Assembly: GCA_951812925.1 (NCBI GenBank)
Contig: OX638371.1
Coordinates: 117,637,124 to 117,701,123, forward strand
Length of the DNA: 64,000 nt
Source: Calliopum simillimum
Lineage: Eukaryota; Arthropoda; Insecta; Diptera; Lauxaniidae
Reading direction: 5' to 3'
In this document: piece after piece, positions 11,214-23,120 of the stretch
Position numbering within the stretch: the stretch's first letter is position 1
Layout: the number at the start of each line of letters is the position of its first letter
Notes under the pieces: model-generated
Told to the model about the DNA's origin: nothing
Seen by the model: the letters and a program-made list of their open reading frames with translations, nothing else
Databases searched by the model: none
Program-made: the position numbers and the translations under genes

Positions 11214-12353
11214 ATGACTGAACTGGAGAGTGAAAATGTAATTGCCAGTAACACCAGAAATGCAGCAAAAACCAAGGCTGGAACTACTACATCACTTACT
11301 GCTTTGGAACTCAACGAAATTTTTACCAAGCAAACAAATAAAATTCTTCTTAAAGTTAAAAATGAAATTAAAAACTTAAGCATTGACCTAACTGGTAAAA
11401 TTGAGGCAATCGAAGAAAAATTTCGTAAACTGGATTCTTTTGATGAAGTGGTAAGTGACCTGCAGCTTCGAGTTAACATTGCCGAAAAAACAACCGCAAA
11501 TATATGTGACAGCCATTCCGCTATCAAAATGGAACTAGCAGAAACAAAAAAGAGGTGTGATTTGCTTGAACGTGCAGCGATTTCAACTGATGCCGTAATT
11601 TTTGGCATACCGTATGTTCCGAATGAGGACTTGAATAAAATATTTCTACAACTATGCCAAACTATTAAAATCAATCCACCCGCCCTAAACAATATTTTTC
11701 GCCCTCGTAATGAAGTGACAGCGGATGATGCACCAGTAATCTTAAAATTTTCTACTTCCCTAGGGAGGAGTTCAGTTTTTAAAGCAGCTGCTGTATATCG
11801 CCGTAGTAAACGTAAGCAACTATGTTTGAACGATATTGGACTGGACAGTAGTGAGAATATATATCTCAATGAAAGCCTAACCAACTTTAATCGGCTCCTG
11901 CTTAAAAGAGCCACCCGTTTGAAAAATCAGAAAAAATTGTTCTCCGTCACGACTAGATCTGTTTTTGTTACGCAGCGAAGAAATAGACCGATGATAAGAT
12001 TAAATAATGAAGAAGACTTAGAAAAATTCAATGTAAGACCTGAGAAAGAAATAAACACCGAAAAAAAAACAAACACCGAAGGAAAAACAAACGCCGAAGA
12101 AAACACAAACGCCAAAGAAAAAACAATCACCGAAGAAATAATTAGATCTGAGGAAGAAACAACCACCGTAGATGAAGAGACCCATACAATTAACAACAAC
12201 AATAGCCCCTTTTACATTATCAGTGTAGCCATCAAACTGGCCATCAATATGTCATATCGAGTTTGTGTTTACATGTTCAATAAACTGTTAATATTTAGTG
12301 TTGCTTTGTACGCCAAAGAGGAAACAAAGCAACAGCGGATACAATTTTTATGA
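11214..12353 (+). CDS. LINE B ORF1 protein (coiled coil and RNA-binding region)
   Basis: This is a 379-codon open frame. Residues about 30-125 are charged and heptad-rich (coiled coil, as in trimerising LINE ORF1p), residues about 125-250 look like the RRM/baculovirus FP-like nucleic-acid-binding part (VIFGIPYVPNEDLN, then VILKFSTSLGR), and residues about 285-330 are a run of short acidic/basic repeats of the type EKKTNTEGKTNAEENTN. The last roughly 40 residues are hydrophobic and unlike usual ORF1 ends, so the true C-terminus may be changed by a frameshift. Its role would be LINE RNA packaging. Confidence 0.75.
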   Translation: MTELESENVIASNTRNAAKTKAGTTTSLTALELNEIFTKQTNKILLKVKNEIKNLSIDLTGKIEAIEEKFRKLDSFDEVVSDLQLRVNIAEKTTANICDSHSAIKMELAETKKRCDLLERAAISTDAVIFGIPYVPNEDLNKIFLQLCQTIKINPPALNNIFRPRNEVTADDAPVILKFSTSLGRSSVFKAAAVYRRSKRKQLCLNDIGLDSSENIYLNESLTNFNRLLLKRATRLKNQKKLFSVTTRSVFVTQRRNRPMIRLNNEEDLEKFNVRPEKEINTEKKTNTEGKTNAEENTNAKEKTITEEIIRSEEETTTVDEETHTINNNNSPFYIISVAIKLAINMSYRVCVYMFNKLLIFSVALYAKEETKQQRIQFL

Positions 12354-12485
12354 TAGAAATTAATATGCTGATGGAAATAACAGAAATAAATTAATTAAAA
12401 ATAGTGGAAATATCAAAATTTACACCATAAATTTATTTAAATGGGTCCACAGCAACAATTTGTCATTTCCAAACCCACTTTATCA

Positions 12486-13592
12486 CCAAAAAAATAGGCT
12501 TTGCCCATTTATTAAAATTTTTTTATTGAAATCTTTTTTTTAAATTAAAAATAAGAGTCTTTGATAAAAATAATAACAATCAGGTTTCAGTAAATTGATT
12601 TTGTCCCAGTCACAAAACTAAAAGGTTCTCTTCTAGCTCCCATTAAGCTTCAGTAAAAACCAAAATCATTAAACTATCCGTTTTTGAGTAAAAACAAATC
12701 CAATTTGCAAGCCATTTTCATTTCCGCACGATGTGCACCCGTTGAAATCTCTTCTTAACTGACTAAAAGTGTACTGAAAAATTTTCATTGCATTTACACA
12801 GTCAACAATAAAGTCATCAATACAGCAGAAAGTCAAAAAATTTTGTTTTTCGGCAATCAGATTGTCAATACAGATTGATGAGTGTTTACATTAACAGTTT
12901 CTCATCAATCTGCATACATTCTCAGATTGATGAAAAAAAGTGAACTTGGCATCATTGGCATATTGATGGCTAGATTGTTAATGTAAAAAGGCCTAATAAC
13001 ATCATTTGAACAGCTATACTTATTCTTACTGAAGTTTTATTATTATGCATTTTTTCATATTTCAATTTTCTCTTTTGCTCTATAGGCCTTTTTACATTAA
13101 CAATCTAGCCATCAATATGCCAATGATGCCAAGTTCACTATTTTTCATCAATCTGAGAATGTATGCAGATTGATGAGAAACTGTTAATGTAAACACTCAT
13201 CAATCTGTATTGACAATCTGATTGCCGAAAAACAAAATTTTTCGACTTTCTGCTGTATTGATGACTTTATTGTTGACTGTGTAAACGCAATGAAAATTTT
13301 TCAGTACACTTTTAGTCAGTTAAGAAGAGATTTCAACGGGTGCACATCGTGCGGAAATGAAAATGGCTTGCAAATTGGATTTGTTTTTACTCAAAAACGG
13401 ATAGTTTAATGATTTTGGTTTTTACTGAAGCTTAATGGGAGCTAGAAGAGAACCTTTTAATTTTGTGACTGGGACAAAATCAATTTACTGAAACCTGATT
13501 GTTATTATTTTTATCAAAGACTCTTATTTTTAATTTAAAAAAAAGATTTCAATAAAAAAATTTTAATAAATGGGCAAAGCCTATTTTTTTGG
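12486..13592. mobile_element. Foldback element with two 510-bp inverted arms
   Basis: The left arm (12486-12995) begins CCAAAAAAATAGGCTTTGCCC; the right arm (13083-13592) ends with the inverse. The arms stay nearly identical throughout, including inner ends AAAAAGGCCTA/TAGGCCTTTTT, with an 87-bp spacer. No coding region lies in it. It splits LINE B between ORF1 and the preserved part of ORF2. Confidence 0.85.
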
Positions 13593-13601
13593 TATAGTAA
13601 C

Positions 13602-16067
13602 CTGTTTAGCTTAAGAAACTATAACTTAGAGCGGTCGGATAGGCAAACGAAAGTAGGAGGTGGAGTTTGTATATATATTAAAAATAATTATAAGTTCTAT
13701 GTTGTTAGAAAATCCACTGCTGATGACCTTATAGAGTACCTGTTTATTGAGGTTACGCACAATAATGTTAAATTTTTGTTAGGTTGTGTATATATGCCAC
13801 CTAATGTTGCGTGTCATATATATGTTAGAGATCTTCTTGAAGAGTTAGTTCCCTTATATACTAATATTTTTATCTGTGGAGACCTCAACATAAACATACT
13901 CGACTACCACAACAAAGGTTTTATCGATGAGGTTGAATCTTTTAGTTTAAAGTTTGCAAACTTCGACCTACCGACTCATTTTTGCCCTAACAAAACACCA
14001 TCACTTTTAGACGTCTTCCTCTTATCCGATCTTAGTCTTATTTCAAGCTAAGAACAGCTCTTAGCTCCAGCATTCTCGCATCATGATTTATTATTCTTAA
14101 AACTTGATGTAATGCCTGCGCTTTCTGATAACAATGTTATTCAGTGGCACGATTACACCAGCATCGACCTCAGATCTCTTTTTGCTTGTTGTGTTAACCA
14201 TGATTGGTCTCCAATCTATTCGACAAATGATATAAACTTGCAAACTTAATATTTCAATAAATCAATAGAGTACTTTCATAATGAATATGTACCACTAAGA
14301 ACCAAACGTGTCAATAATTGCAGTATTCCTCGGCTTACAAGTGAGGTAAGAGAAGCAATGAATTTACGAGATAGACTTTATGCGCAATGGAGACGTTATA
14401 AATGTTCCTCAATTTTTAATGACTTCAAAAGGATACGTAATAAAGTAACCACTCTTGTACGTCAAAACAAAAAGACATTCTATGAGAGAACTTTTCGCTC
14501 AAGTGACTCCAGCTCTGCCTTCTGGCAAAAAGATAGACAGATAGGAATAAAACCTGCAAAAGTGAACATACCTGAGAATACTGACCTTAACAAACTCAAT
14601 AGTGATTTCATTCAATTGCCAAATGCTAGCTTTAGCGAAGAGCCTAATGACATCTATACAGCCAATGATAGCTCTGATATTTTTTCGTTTAGTGGTGTTG
14701 ATGAAATTAGTGTAGGCTTAGCTGTTATGAAAATTAAATCCAAAGCTGTGGGCTCGGATGGGATTAATCCTAATTTCATCAAAATCTTATTACCTGTAAT
14801 TGTAAAGCATATTACTTATTTATTCAACACTATTATAACCACGTCTATTTTTCCAAATAGTTGGAAAACTGCCAAAATATTACCACTGTTGAAATCAACA
14901 GTTAGAAATATACCTGAATATCGTCCGATAGCATTATTACCTTTCCTCAGTAAAGTTTTTGAAACTATTATAGCGACCCAGATAAAAATTTTTTCCTCCG
15001 AACATAATCTCATAAACAAATTTCAATCAGGCTTCCGGGCAAAACGGAATTGCACCACTGCGCTGCTGAGGGTTAGTGAGGACATACGTGCTGGCTTCGA
15101 CATGGATATGATTGGAGTCATAGTATTTTTAGACTTTTCCAAGGCGTTTGACCGCGTAAACCACAGCATGTTGGCCAAAAAACTTCAACATCAGTTCAGA
15201 TTTAGTAGTGCTGCCTGCAGCTTAGTTCAATCATACCTTGTTAATCGCTCACAATATGTATATAGCAACATGAATAGCTCCTCCTCCCTACCGGTGCCTT
15301 GTGGTGTTCCCCAGGGCTCCATTTTAGGCCCTCTTTTATTTACATTTTTCATTGATGATATTTCTAAGTGCTTCATGAAATGCCAGTTTCACATTTTTGC
15401 TGACGATATTCAGATTTATTTGATGTTTCCAAAATCGGATTCAATTACTGCACTTAACAACATGAATAATGAGCTAAGTAAAGTGCACTTGTGGTCCTCT
15501 GACAATTATTTAACACTGAACCTTACAAAAACCAAGGCAATGATAACCAATAGAAGTAGAAGCAATATAGTTCTACCTCCACTCATGTTAGACAACTCAC
15601 CATTAAAATATGTTGATAGCCTAAAAAACCTAGGAATTTTCTTCAACAGCAACCTCAGCTGGAATCAACATATTAACAACATCGTTGCAAAAACATATGG
15701 TGCCTTACAGGGTCTCAGTCCTGCGACCAAGTTTTTGTCATCTGAGGTGAAGTTGAAGCTAATGAAATCATTTATTCTACCCAACTTTTACTTTGGCTGC
15801 GAGATATTTGCTGGTATGGATGGAGAGTCTCATAGAAGGCTTAATGTAGCGTATAATAGCTGTGCAAGGTTTATTTATAATGTTGATAGAGGATCACACA
15901 TCTCTGAATTGGCAAAACAAATAATGGGCTGCTCATTAAAAAATTTAATTAACTACCGCGCAGTATTGTTTTTGTCGAAAGTAATAAAAACTAAAGAGCC
16001 GGATTATCTATTCGAAAAAATAGTTTTTGCCCGTGCTCAAAGGACTGCTAATAATCCCAAAACATAA
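13602..16067 (+). pseudogene. LINE B ORF2: endonuclease remainder and reverse transcriptase
   Basis: From about 13602 the frame encodes the second half of the endonuclease (GGGVCIYIKNNYKF, CGDLNINILDY, SHHDLLFL), broken by stops at 14049 and about 14247. A clean 569-codon frame then runs from 14358 with all RT landmarks: VGSDGINPNFIK, YRPIALLPFLSKVFE, VFLDFSKAFDRVNH, CGVPQGSILGPLLF and FADDIQIY (a YADD-type catalytic box with F for Y). The endonuclease N-terminus is absent beside the foldback insertion. Motif spacing fits the jockey/CR1-like LINE group. Target-primed reverse transcription would be its role in an intact copy. Confidence 0.85.
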
Positions 16068-16409
16068 ATATTTAATTACGTCCCGACAATTTTTTATTCA
16101 CACTGTGTATCTGTGGAATTTTCTCCCCATCAATATTAAACGTGCAAACAATGAGGCCACTTTAAAGCATGAACTTTTTAAGTATTATTCTGGCAATAAC
16201 TAGTTCGACTTTCTCACTTTTTCTTTCTCAACTTACTCTTTGTTTTTGTTTAGCAATTCTTTTTTTTTTTTTTCTTCTTTGAATTATAAATAATTATACA
16301 TATCTAAGATTTTATAATGACATTTTATGTAGATACTGAATTATAAGTTATGAATAACCTTCTAAAGCATGTACAAGTCTGAAAAGCTATAGCTTAATTG
16401 TGCACTGAA

Positions 16410-16440
<31 letters not shown>

Positions 16441-17432
16441 AATAAATAAGTAAGATAAGAAAACTGAGTTTTTTGAAAATGGTTCGTTAAATTAAATTGA
16501 ACTGTGATTTTGAAGTGTTAAATTTTCAGTCCTTGAAACAAAAAAGCTTTTTAAAAAAGCTACTTAAGATAGAATATAGAAAAATTTGTATTGTTCAAAC
16601 ACATGATTTTCGAATTCGTATGGAAGACTTACGAAATCGTTTTGATATTTTCTATTGAATGCATCCATAAGTTATTTTTGTCTTCAAAAAGAGCTAGAAA
16701 CTAGTTATGTGTGATTTTTCTTTAAAAAAACTTATAACCACTATAAAATGATACATGAAAGTTAAAAATCGTAAGTAGGTTCTGATATGATTTTTCTCTA
16801 TATGGTATCATTTTCAAATGGTCATATTTGAAAAAAAAAAAATCACACAAAACCAGTTTATAGCTCATTTCTAAGACGAAGAACAATCCTTAATGATGCA
16901 TATAACAGAAAAGAGCAAAACAATTTCATACGTCTTTTATACAAGTTATTATAAACTTTTATGCAAAACAAATTTTCAGCAAATTCTTTACAAATCTTTT
17001 TGAATAAAAGTTTCTAAGTCTGAAAAAAAGCCATAAGTACAAACCATTTTTATATATGTTTTTATAAATTTCTTAACATACTAATTTATGTATTTGTGTC
17101 TGAAGTTTGTTTATGTTTTCATTAAATAAATTAAAATTGTTAAACAATCCTTGTCGTTTTAATACTTGTATTTCCAGAACCTTAATTTGGAGACGATACG
17201 ACGATAAAAACTAAGACTACTTACAAACAATAGTTAAAACTCCTATAGGATTAAATATAATATATAAAAATGAAGGGTGTTATATGACACCAATTTATAC
17301 AATCAGAGGGTGTTATATGACACCTTTTTTGAATCGCTGTGACACTCTCCCTTTTGAGTTGATGGCAAGGCTGCCGAAAAGTTACGAAAAATGTATAAAA
17401 TGTAACCAACTTGCAACGCTGATCCAGTGTTG

Positions 17433-17452
17433 CTTTCTTTCGTTCTTTTTTT
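17433..17452 (+). promoter_or_regulatory. Pyrimidine tract at probable RpS29 transcription start (TOP-like)
   Basis: CTTTCTTTCGTTCTTTTTTT lies about 90-110 bp before the RpS29 ATG. Fly ribosomal-protein genes start transcription within such a TCT/TOP pyrimidine tract. Its exact start base is not determinable here. The hAT right end is only about 60 bp upstream. Confidence 0.55.
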
Positions 17453-17542
17453 AACGAAAAACGAGAATAAAGAAAAACGTCAAAAAGCGCTGTGCAGCCA
17501 TTTTTCCTTCTTTTAGATTTTTGAAGTGAAGTCGCCAACAAC

Positions 17543-18145
17543 ATGGGTTTTGCTAATCTCTGGTACTCTCATCCACGCAAATACGGCCAAGGCTCCAGAT
17601 GCTGGTAAATTATAAAAATACATAAAATATGCAACATTTTCGTGTAATGATGTTATGAATGAGATAAAAGTTTGCACCAATGATATTGGTGAAGCAATTT
17701 ATGAAAATGGGGTTATGTCGAATACATGTGGAAACAGAAAATTAGAGTGAATGTGCCCCCGGTTGAGTACGGAAACTGTTTTACTTAATTTTTACTATTT
17801 CCTTAATTGAGGGTGGCAACAGAAATCGTTTCTTTTGGTTTATATTTTAATGTGTTTGTATTCACAATTGAATGTGGACTCTATACCTGGAAGCAACAAC
17901 TAGCAAAGTGTACACTTTCTAACACCGACATGTATTTGTAACGATTTATTAACAAAATTATGTTTTTATTTGCAGCCGGTCATGTTCAAACCGCCACGGT
18001 CTCATCCGCAAGTATGGTTTAAATATCTGTCGTCAGTGCTTCAGAGAATACGCTAATGATATTGGTTTCAAAAAGGTATTTCTATACATAAACCTTTTTA
18101 AATAATAAGTTATTATTTTATTTTTCTTATTTACAGCTCGATTAA
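17543..18145 (+). CDS. RpS29: Small-subunit ribosomal protein uS14 (RpS29), three exons
   Basis: Exons are 17543-17604, 17976-18075 and 18137-18145, all with GT-AG junctions (TG|GTAAAT...TTGCAG|C; AAG|GTATTT...TTACAG|CTC). The spliced product is 56 residues, the normal length of eukaryotic RpS29, starting [15 protein letters not shown] and ending FKKLD. It keeps the CX2C...CX2C zinc ribbon (CCRSC and CRQC) that folds on 18S rRNA in the 40S head near the mRNA exit region. An AATAAA lies at 18213-18218. It sits between two inverted hAT copies and converges on the BLCAP homologue. Introns and a full frame show that this is the host gene, not a processed pseudogene. Confidence 0.97.
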
Positions 18146-18218
18146 AGAATGCCTCATACTTTGCAGGATTAAGGCAGTTTTATGATTTTATTGTTAATGT
18201 GTTGGCTTCAATAATAAA

Positions 18219-20560
18219 AAAAGATTGACATATTAACGTAAATATATATTTTTATTCCGCAATCCTATTTAGAGATAGAAATCAAATTCTAATTTGGGAG
18301 ACATCATGAAAGTGCATTTCTTGGAGAAAAAACACCATCCTATAAATTTTGACATTAGTTGTTTTCCCGAGTTGTAGGACATTTTTGTGCGTAGATAGGA
18401 TCTTTGCATTCGATATTGTAGTTGGTCCTGGACCGCTAAATTTTAACTATTTGTCGAAAGGGGAGGTAAACCATGTTTGAAAATCTGTCTTAAAACAGTT
18501 TTTACTTTCCACTCACGAATTTTAATGAATACAGATTCTGAAATAACACTTAGCTGGGCAAGTTTCTTTCACTTTGTCATTCGTACTAAGGATAAAATGA
18601 AACGTCTCCATCTCTTTTTTTCGGTTGATTGTCTAACGCTACCTCCATTTTCGTAGCTTTATCTCGTTTGTAAGAAGCATTTGGTTACATTTTGGGTGTA
18701 ATTCGGCGTTTGAGATCGTGCGATACGTATAATAAAAACTACTGGACTAAAGACAACGCGTACTATTACTTGCATATCGTCGGGTTAAAATCAAAGCTAG
18801 ACTTGAGTTAAGTATAAGTGATTGGTCATTAAAATATAAATTTGATTGTTTTATTATACAGCAGTTTTATTATACGAAGCGCTTTTATAGTGCTTATATC
18901 GTAGCGAGAACAAAGCGCTTTTGTAGTGCTTAGGCAGTAACAAGAACAAAACGCTTTTTTCCAAAGGCATGTGAATGTTAATATAAAACGGAAATTAGTA
19001 CGAGAACCAAGCGCTTTAGCATAATTTGATGTGCTTTTAAAGAGGTTTTGAAGCCCTTCCTTTCCTATTGGGTAAATAAAACTTTGAAACGTGTTTTACT
19101 TGTATAAGAGGTGCCACACCCACTGGTGATATTTTGCCAACTTTTTTGGTGAACCCTACAGTGCTTATATTTAAATTACTTGTTTCAAAAAAAATCAATT
19201 TGAAAATATAAATGCATTGAACCACAACAATAAGGTGAAAGGATAAAATCAATTTTTGGAAATTTGAAAATAAAAATACATTGAACAACAAGGTGAAAGG
19301 ATAACAAGCAATTTAAATGTAAGCACTACATTATTCCCCCCACAAATGTTAATTGTAGTTTCTAAAAGAGGTCCATAAAATATATAAATACTAAAATCTT
19401 AGAAATATACATGAATATAGTTCATTAAGAGCACCAATCTACACCCCCTATAATAAATATCAGATTACTTTATTGGTTCTTTTAATATAATGTATGGATG
19501 TATGTAGAATAATAATAGAATACTTAATAATACTTGTTAATTATTTTAGTAGAAAATTCATTTTTCAAAACTTGTTTCAAAGCTTTAGTTTTCAAAATAA
19601 ATATTTTTCACTTTGGAAAATTTATTCAAACTAGAAACATAATTTTTTTGTAATATTCCACATTTGGAATTTTTTATAATTTTCCACATGTATATAAGTT
19701 TTGTGAGCAATTTCAATCCTTTCTTCGAGTTTTCCAAACATAAAGAATACTACATATAAAACCTGGCTATCAGAGGTTAATCTAATTGTTAAAAAGTGGT
19801 CGTGGCACTACTTCAACCCCTACCATTTTTAGCCCATTGCAAGGTTCATATTGAGTGCCACCAAACCTGCACCAAATTTTATCAAAATAAAAATGCCTGC
19901 TGGATATCTAGGATGTTAAACTGATAATAATATTCGAAAGAGCGTGCCAAGTTTAATATGAATACAAAACCAAAAAATTTCACTTACGACATCCGTATTC
20001 TGAGGTAGCTCAATATTTAACTGATTTTTTCCCTTAGACGAATACACCTGAAATTTCGTGCTTTTATTGTATTGTATTTTATTGATTAATTGTGATTTAA
20101 TCTTTCATATTTATTTTGTAAACTGCAAAAAAAAAATATGTTATTGTTAGCCAGAGCAAAACGTTCAATATTTTGACTATTTGAATTGGGGGAAATATTC
20201 TGATTTTACGCTGGTTGCATCAAAATATACGAAACGTTATATGATCCTTAAATATCTTAAATTCTGATACAAAATTTTTAATTTGTAGTGCTTGAGAATC
20301 CATCCTGTTGGATACAAAATAAAAAAATACGAGCCAAATTCGTAAAAACTAAAGTTTATAGTTATTAATTTTAATATGTCTAGTCTCTACATCGTTGCCG
20401 AGCTTCGTTTTCTCTTACAATTATGAACTACTTTATATTAATGGATTTAACTGTATTACAATGATGACAATGAGGATCATTAGCAATTCGATGATACCAA
20501 AATCCGTTTCGTCGCAATGTCTGAGGTCTTCTTTGAGTTTCATTTTAATTGCAGATTTGA
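18219..20560. other. Intergenic region between RpS29 and BLCAP with minor repeats
   Basis: No further gene is seen. About 18876-18960 holds two to three imperfect copies of a 40-bp phrase (AGCGCTTTTNTAGTGCTTA, then GAGAACAAA). About 19195-19315 holds a duplicated phrase of about 70 bp (ATTGAACNACAA, then AAGGTGAAAGGATAA). 19780-19990 contains degenerate fly repeat text (GTGGCACTACTTCAACCC). The 3' UTRs of both flanking genes must lie here. Confidence 0.45.
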
Positions 20561-20800
20561 CTATCCATTTTCACATTGCTGCCCTTCGCAGTTACCCCAA
20601 AATATGCAATTTCCAACACCACTGTAACAAATCAAAAATACTGCGGTCAAGAAGACTAAGCTGCAAATAGTGCAAGGTTTACGCTCCAAAAAGAATCCAA
20701 TCAGATAAAGTACTATAAACATGACGTGCGTTTCCATAAGTGCTGGATTTGTGGGCTTTGGTATCAAAAGCACCGGCAACAAACATTGAAGGCAGTACAT
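20561..20800 (-). CDS. BLCAP homologue (bladder cancer-associated protein family), 79 aa
   Basis: A single uninterrupted minus-strand frame begins [16 protein letters not shown], the near-invariant start of BLCAP, and continues with LERKPCTIC and [11 protein letters not shown], which also match the family. There are two hydrophobic membrane segments (about residues 20-37 and 44-62) and a short cysteine-containing tail ending CEGQQCENG. The vertebrate protein is 87 residues, so 79 is close to normal. BLCAP is a conserved small membrane protein linked to growth control; its mRNA is a known A-to-I editing target in mammals. The biochemical role is unknown. The intronless CDS is convergent with RpS29. 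Confidence 0.9.
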   Translation of the reverse strand: MYCLQCLLPVLLIPKPTNPALMETHVMFIVLYLIGFFLERKPCTICSLVFLTAVFLICYSGVGNCIFWGNCEGQQCENG

Positions 20801-21218
20801 TATTGCTGGGCAGAAGCGGTAAGGTTGTTACTATACAATTTTTAAAACGAAAAAAATCAATGTGGAGCTTAAGTTTACTTAAGCTTTCTTCCAGAGTTTT
20901 CAATTTTAAAACGCTGTGAATACCCAGCGTTGGCCAGCCGACCCGACGTTATATCGTGCCTTAAGAAAATTGTACACATTATTAAATTGTTATTAAATTA
21001 CTGTTTTATCATTACTCACTCTTTTGATTTCGTATATGAGTTGCGTTGTTTCACACACTCATTATTGAATGCGTGCTAACATATGGAAAACTTTTTTTAA
21101 TAATTTTGTCAAAGTTAATAAATTATCTACCGTGAAAAAAACTTTAATTTCTTGTATGATATTTCTGTCAAAATCCAAGTCGTTAGATGTATGTTTATCG
21201 ATAACATTCACAAAGAAA

Positions 21219-23120
21219 TAGCACTGCCATCAACTCAAAAGGGAGAGTGTCACAGCGATTCAAAAAAGGTGTCATATAACACCCTCTGATTGTACAAATT
21301 GGTGTCATATAGCCCCTTCATTTTTATATATTATATTTAATCCTATAGGAGTTTTAACTATTGTTTGTAAGTAGTCTTAGTTTCTATCGTCGTATCGCCT
21401 CCAAATTAAGGTTCTGGAAATACAAGTATTAAAACGACAAGGATTGTTTAACAATTTTAATTTATTTAATGAAAACATAAACAAACTTTAAAAACAAATA
21501 CATAAATTAGTATGTTAAGAAATTTATAAAAACATATATAAAAATGGTTTGTACTTATGGCTTTTTTCAGACCTAGAAACTTTTATTCAAAAAGATTTGC
21601 AAATAATTTGCTGAAAATTTGTTTTGCATAAAAGTTTATAATAACTTGTATAAAAGACGCATGAAATTGTTTTGCTCTTTCCTGTTATATGCATCATTAA
21701 GAATTGTTCTTCGTCTTAGAAATGAGCCATAATCTGGTTTTGGGGTTTTTTTTTTTTTTTTAAATATGACCATTTGAAAATGATACCATATAGAGAAAAA
21801 TCATATGAGAACCTACATACGATTTTTAACTTTCATTTATCATTTTATAGTGGTTATAACTTTGTTTAAAGAAAAATCACACATAACTAGTTTCTAGCTC
21901 TTTTTGAAGACAAAAATTACTTAAGGATGCATTCAATAGAAAAGACCAAAACGATTTCGTAAGTCTTCCATACGAATTCGAAAATCATGTGTTTGAACAT
22001 TAAAAACATTTATCAGAAAGCTCCTAAAGAGCTTTTTTTAAAAAGCTTTTTAAACAGTTTGTTTCAAGGACTGAAAATTTAACACTTCAAAATCACAGTT
22101 CAATTTAATTTAACGAGCCATTTTCAAAAAACTCGGTTTTCTTATCTTACTTAAATCACATTAATAGTGAAACCTCATTATAAATAATAAAAGCTTCATC
22201 AGATTCGTCATATTCACTGTTCCTTTCATTGTAGCATTTCTTACTGCCTACAATAGATAGTTTTTTGTTATAAGTTGACTAGTTGGGTAAATCAATAGGC
22301 GGTTTGGAATTCTTGTGAACTAGTTATTAATTTATTAACTAAGAAAAATTAGAATGTGTTTCGGTGACTTCTGAATATTTTTTTTATGAAAAAATTATTT
22401 CATATATGATGAAATAATTTCGACCTTCTTTTGTTTTTAAATAAACAAGTATTATACAAATAAGTACTTCTAATATTTTTGATCATCAATATCAATCACA
22501 AAATCATGACAGCATTTGTTCAAAGACTTCAGCCATGATTTGATTTGAATTAAAGCATTAAATAACGGCAGGCCCATTCGGTTTCGGATTTTTGTCTTAA
22601 TTAGGTTCATGATGCTAAAAACTCGTTCCTTCTCAGCGTTAGAAAACGGAAGAACCAAAAAGCTCATGGCAAAGGTTCCTATATCTTCAATTGGGTAATC
22701 ATTTTCAGCGTCTTCATATGCTAATACTTCACTCTAAAATTCTATGGAATTTTTATTCTGTTTCCATTTGACCAGGTACAAGTTATAAAGTTGATTTAAA
22801 ATCTGCATCTTTTTTTTTTAAGCAACTGCAAAAACTGCAATGGCAAAAACGGCAACGGTTGACAAAATTTAATGGTAATCTGATTTTGACATTTCATAAG
22901 TGCTCACGATGTTGCCACCCATATTTTTTTAGATATACTTAATTCAATGCGGGAAAGTACTTTTTGGAGATCGAAATTACTTTTTCAATCAGCCACACTT
23001 ACAAAAAAAATAAAATAGCCCAATAGTGCGTGACACCTTGTGGAAAATCGTGGTGTCACAAAAATCTGATATATTTTCGGTGTCACAGACAAAAACTAAA
23101 GTGTCACAATGGCAACGCTG
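21219..23120 (-). mobile_element. hAT transposon copy 2, inverted relative to copy 1
   Basis: The ends are TAGCACTGCCATCAACTC (left) and GGCAACGCTG (right), with exact 8-bp target duplications CAAAGAAA at 21211-21218 and 23121-23128. Read on the minus strand it matches copy 1: terminal GTGACAC boxes, the transposase C-terminus (22470-22760), then the 3' half with paired GGTGTCATATNACACC boxes. It is 1902 bp, shorter than the roughly 2.3 kb of hAT sequence in copy 1, mainly through an internal deletion between about 22810 and 22850. Each copy has its own target duplication, so they are independent insertions. Confidence 0.88.
22470..22760 (-). pseudogene. hAT transposase C-terminal remnant (copy 2)
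   Basis: The frame MSFLVLPFSNAEKERVFS followed by MNLIKTKIRNRM is the hAT dimerisation block and is closer to the family consensus (AEKERVF) than copy 1 (GEVKRVF). Only this region remains. The upstream part is cut by the internal deletion and by a stop (TAG) near 22733, after FW in copy 1 numbering. Confidence 0.75.

Larger units (their letters stand above)
10960..16448 (+). mobile_element. Non-LTR retrotransposon (LINE B) inserted in hAT copy 1
   Basis: A 5' leader with two diverged tandem units of about 110 bp (each running from TTAACCAA through a TGYCAAAA/GCCAAAA box to AAGTTA) precedes ORF1, then ORF2, and the element ends in an (AAAT)n tail at about 16408-16448. Immediately after the tail the hAT sequence resumes (AGTAAGATAAGAAAACTGAG, as in copy 2 near 22140), proving insertion into the hAT. 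ORF2 has lost its N-terminus and contains stops. The exact 5' edge is uncertain because the hAT 3' UTR before it is poorly matched in copy 2. Confidence 0.85.
9580..17373 (+). mobile_element. hAT transposon copy 1, interrupted by a LINE
   Basis: The left end CAGCGTTGCCATTGTGACAC and right end GGCAAGGCTG are hAT-type termini. The 8-bp target duplication CCGAAAAG is exact (9572-9579 and 17374-17381). hAT sequence occupies 9580 to about 10950 and 16441-17373; the middle is a later LINE insertion. The 3' half (16441-17373) matches the inverted copy at 21219-22146 closely, including paired subterminal GGGTGTTATATGACACC boxes. The right end lies about 170 bp before the RpS29 start codon. Confidence 0.85.

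Noticed and set aside
11201..11914. Long minus-strand open frame (237 codons)
   Set aside because: It lies opposite LINE B ORF1, has no domain and a hydrophobic/serine composition typical of an antisense shadow.
9580..23120. One giant hAT transposon carrying RpS29 between its two outer ends
   Set aside because: The outermost flanks do not match each other, while each half has its own inner end and its own perfect 8-bp duplication, proving two separate insertions.
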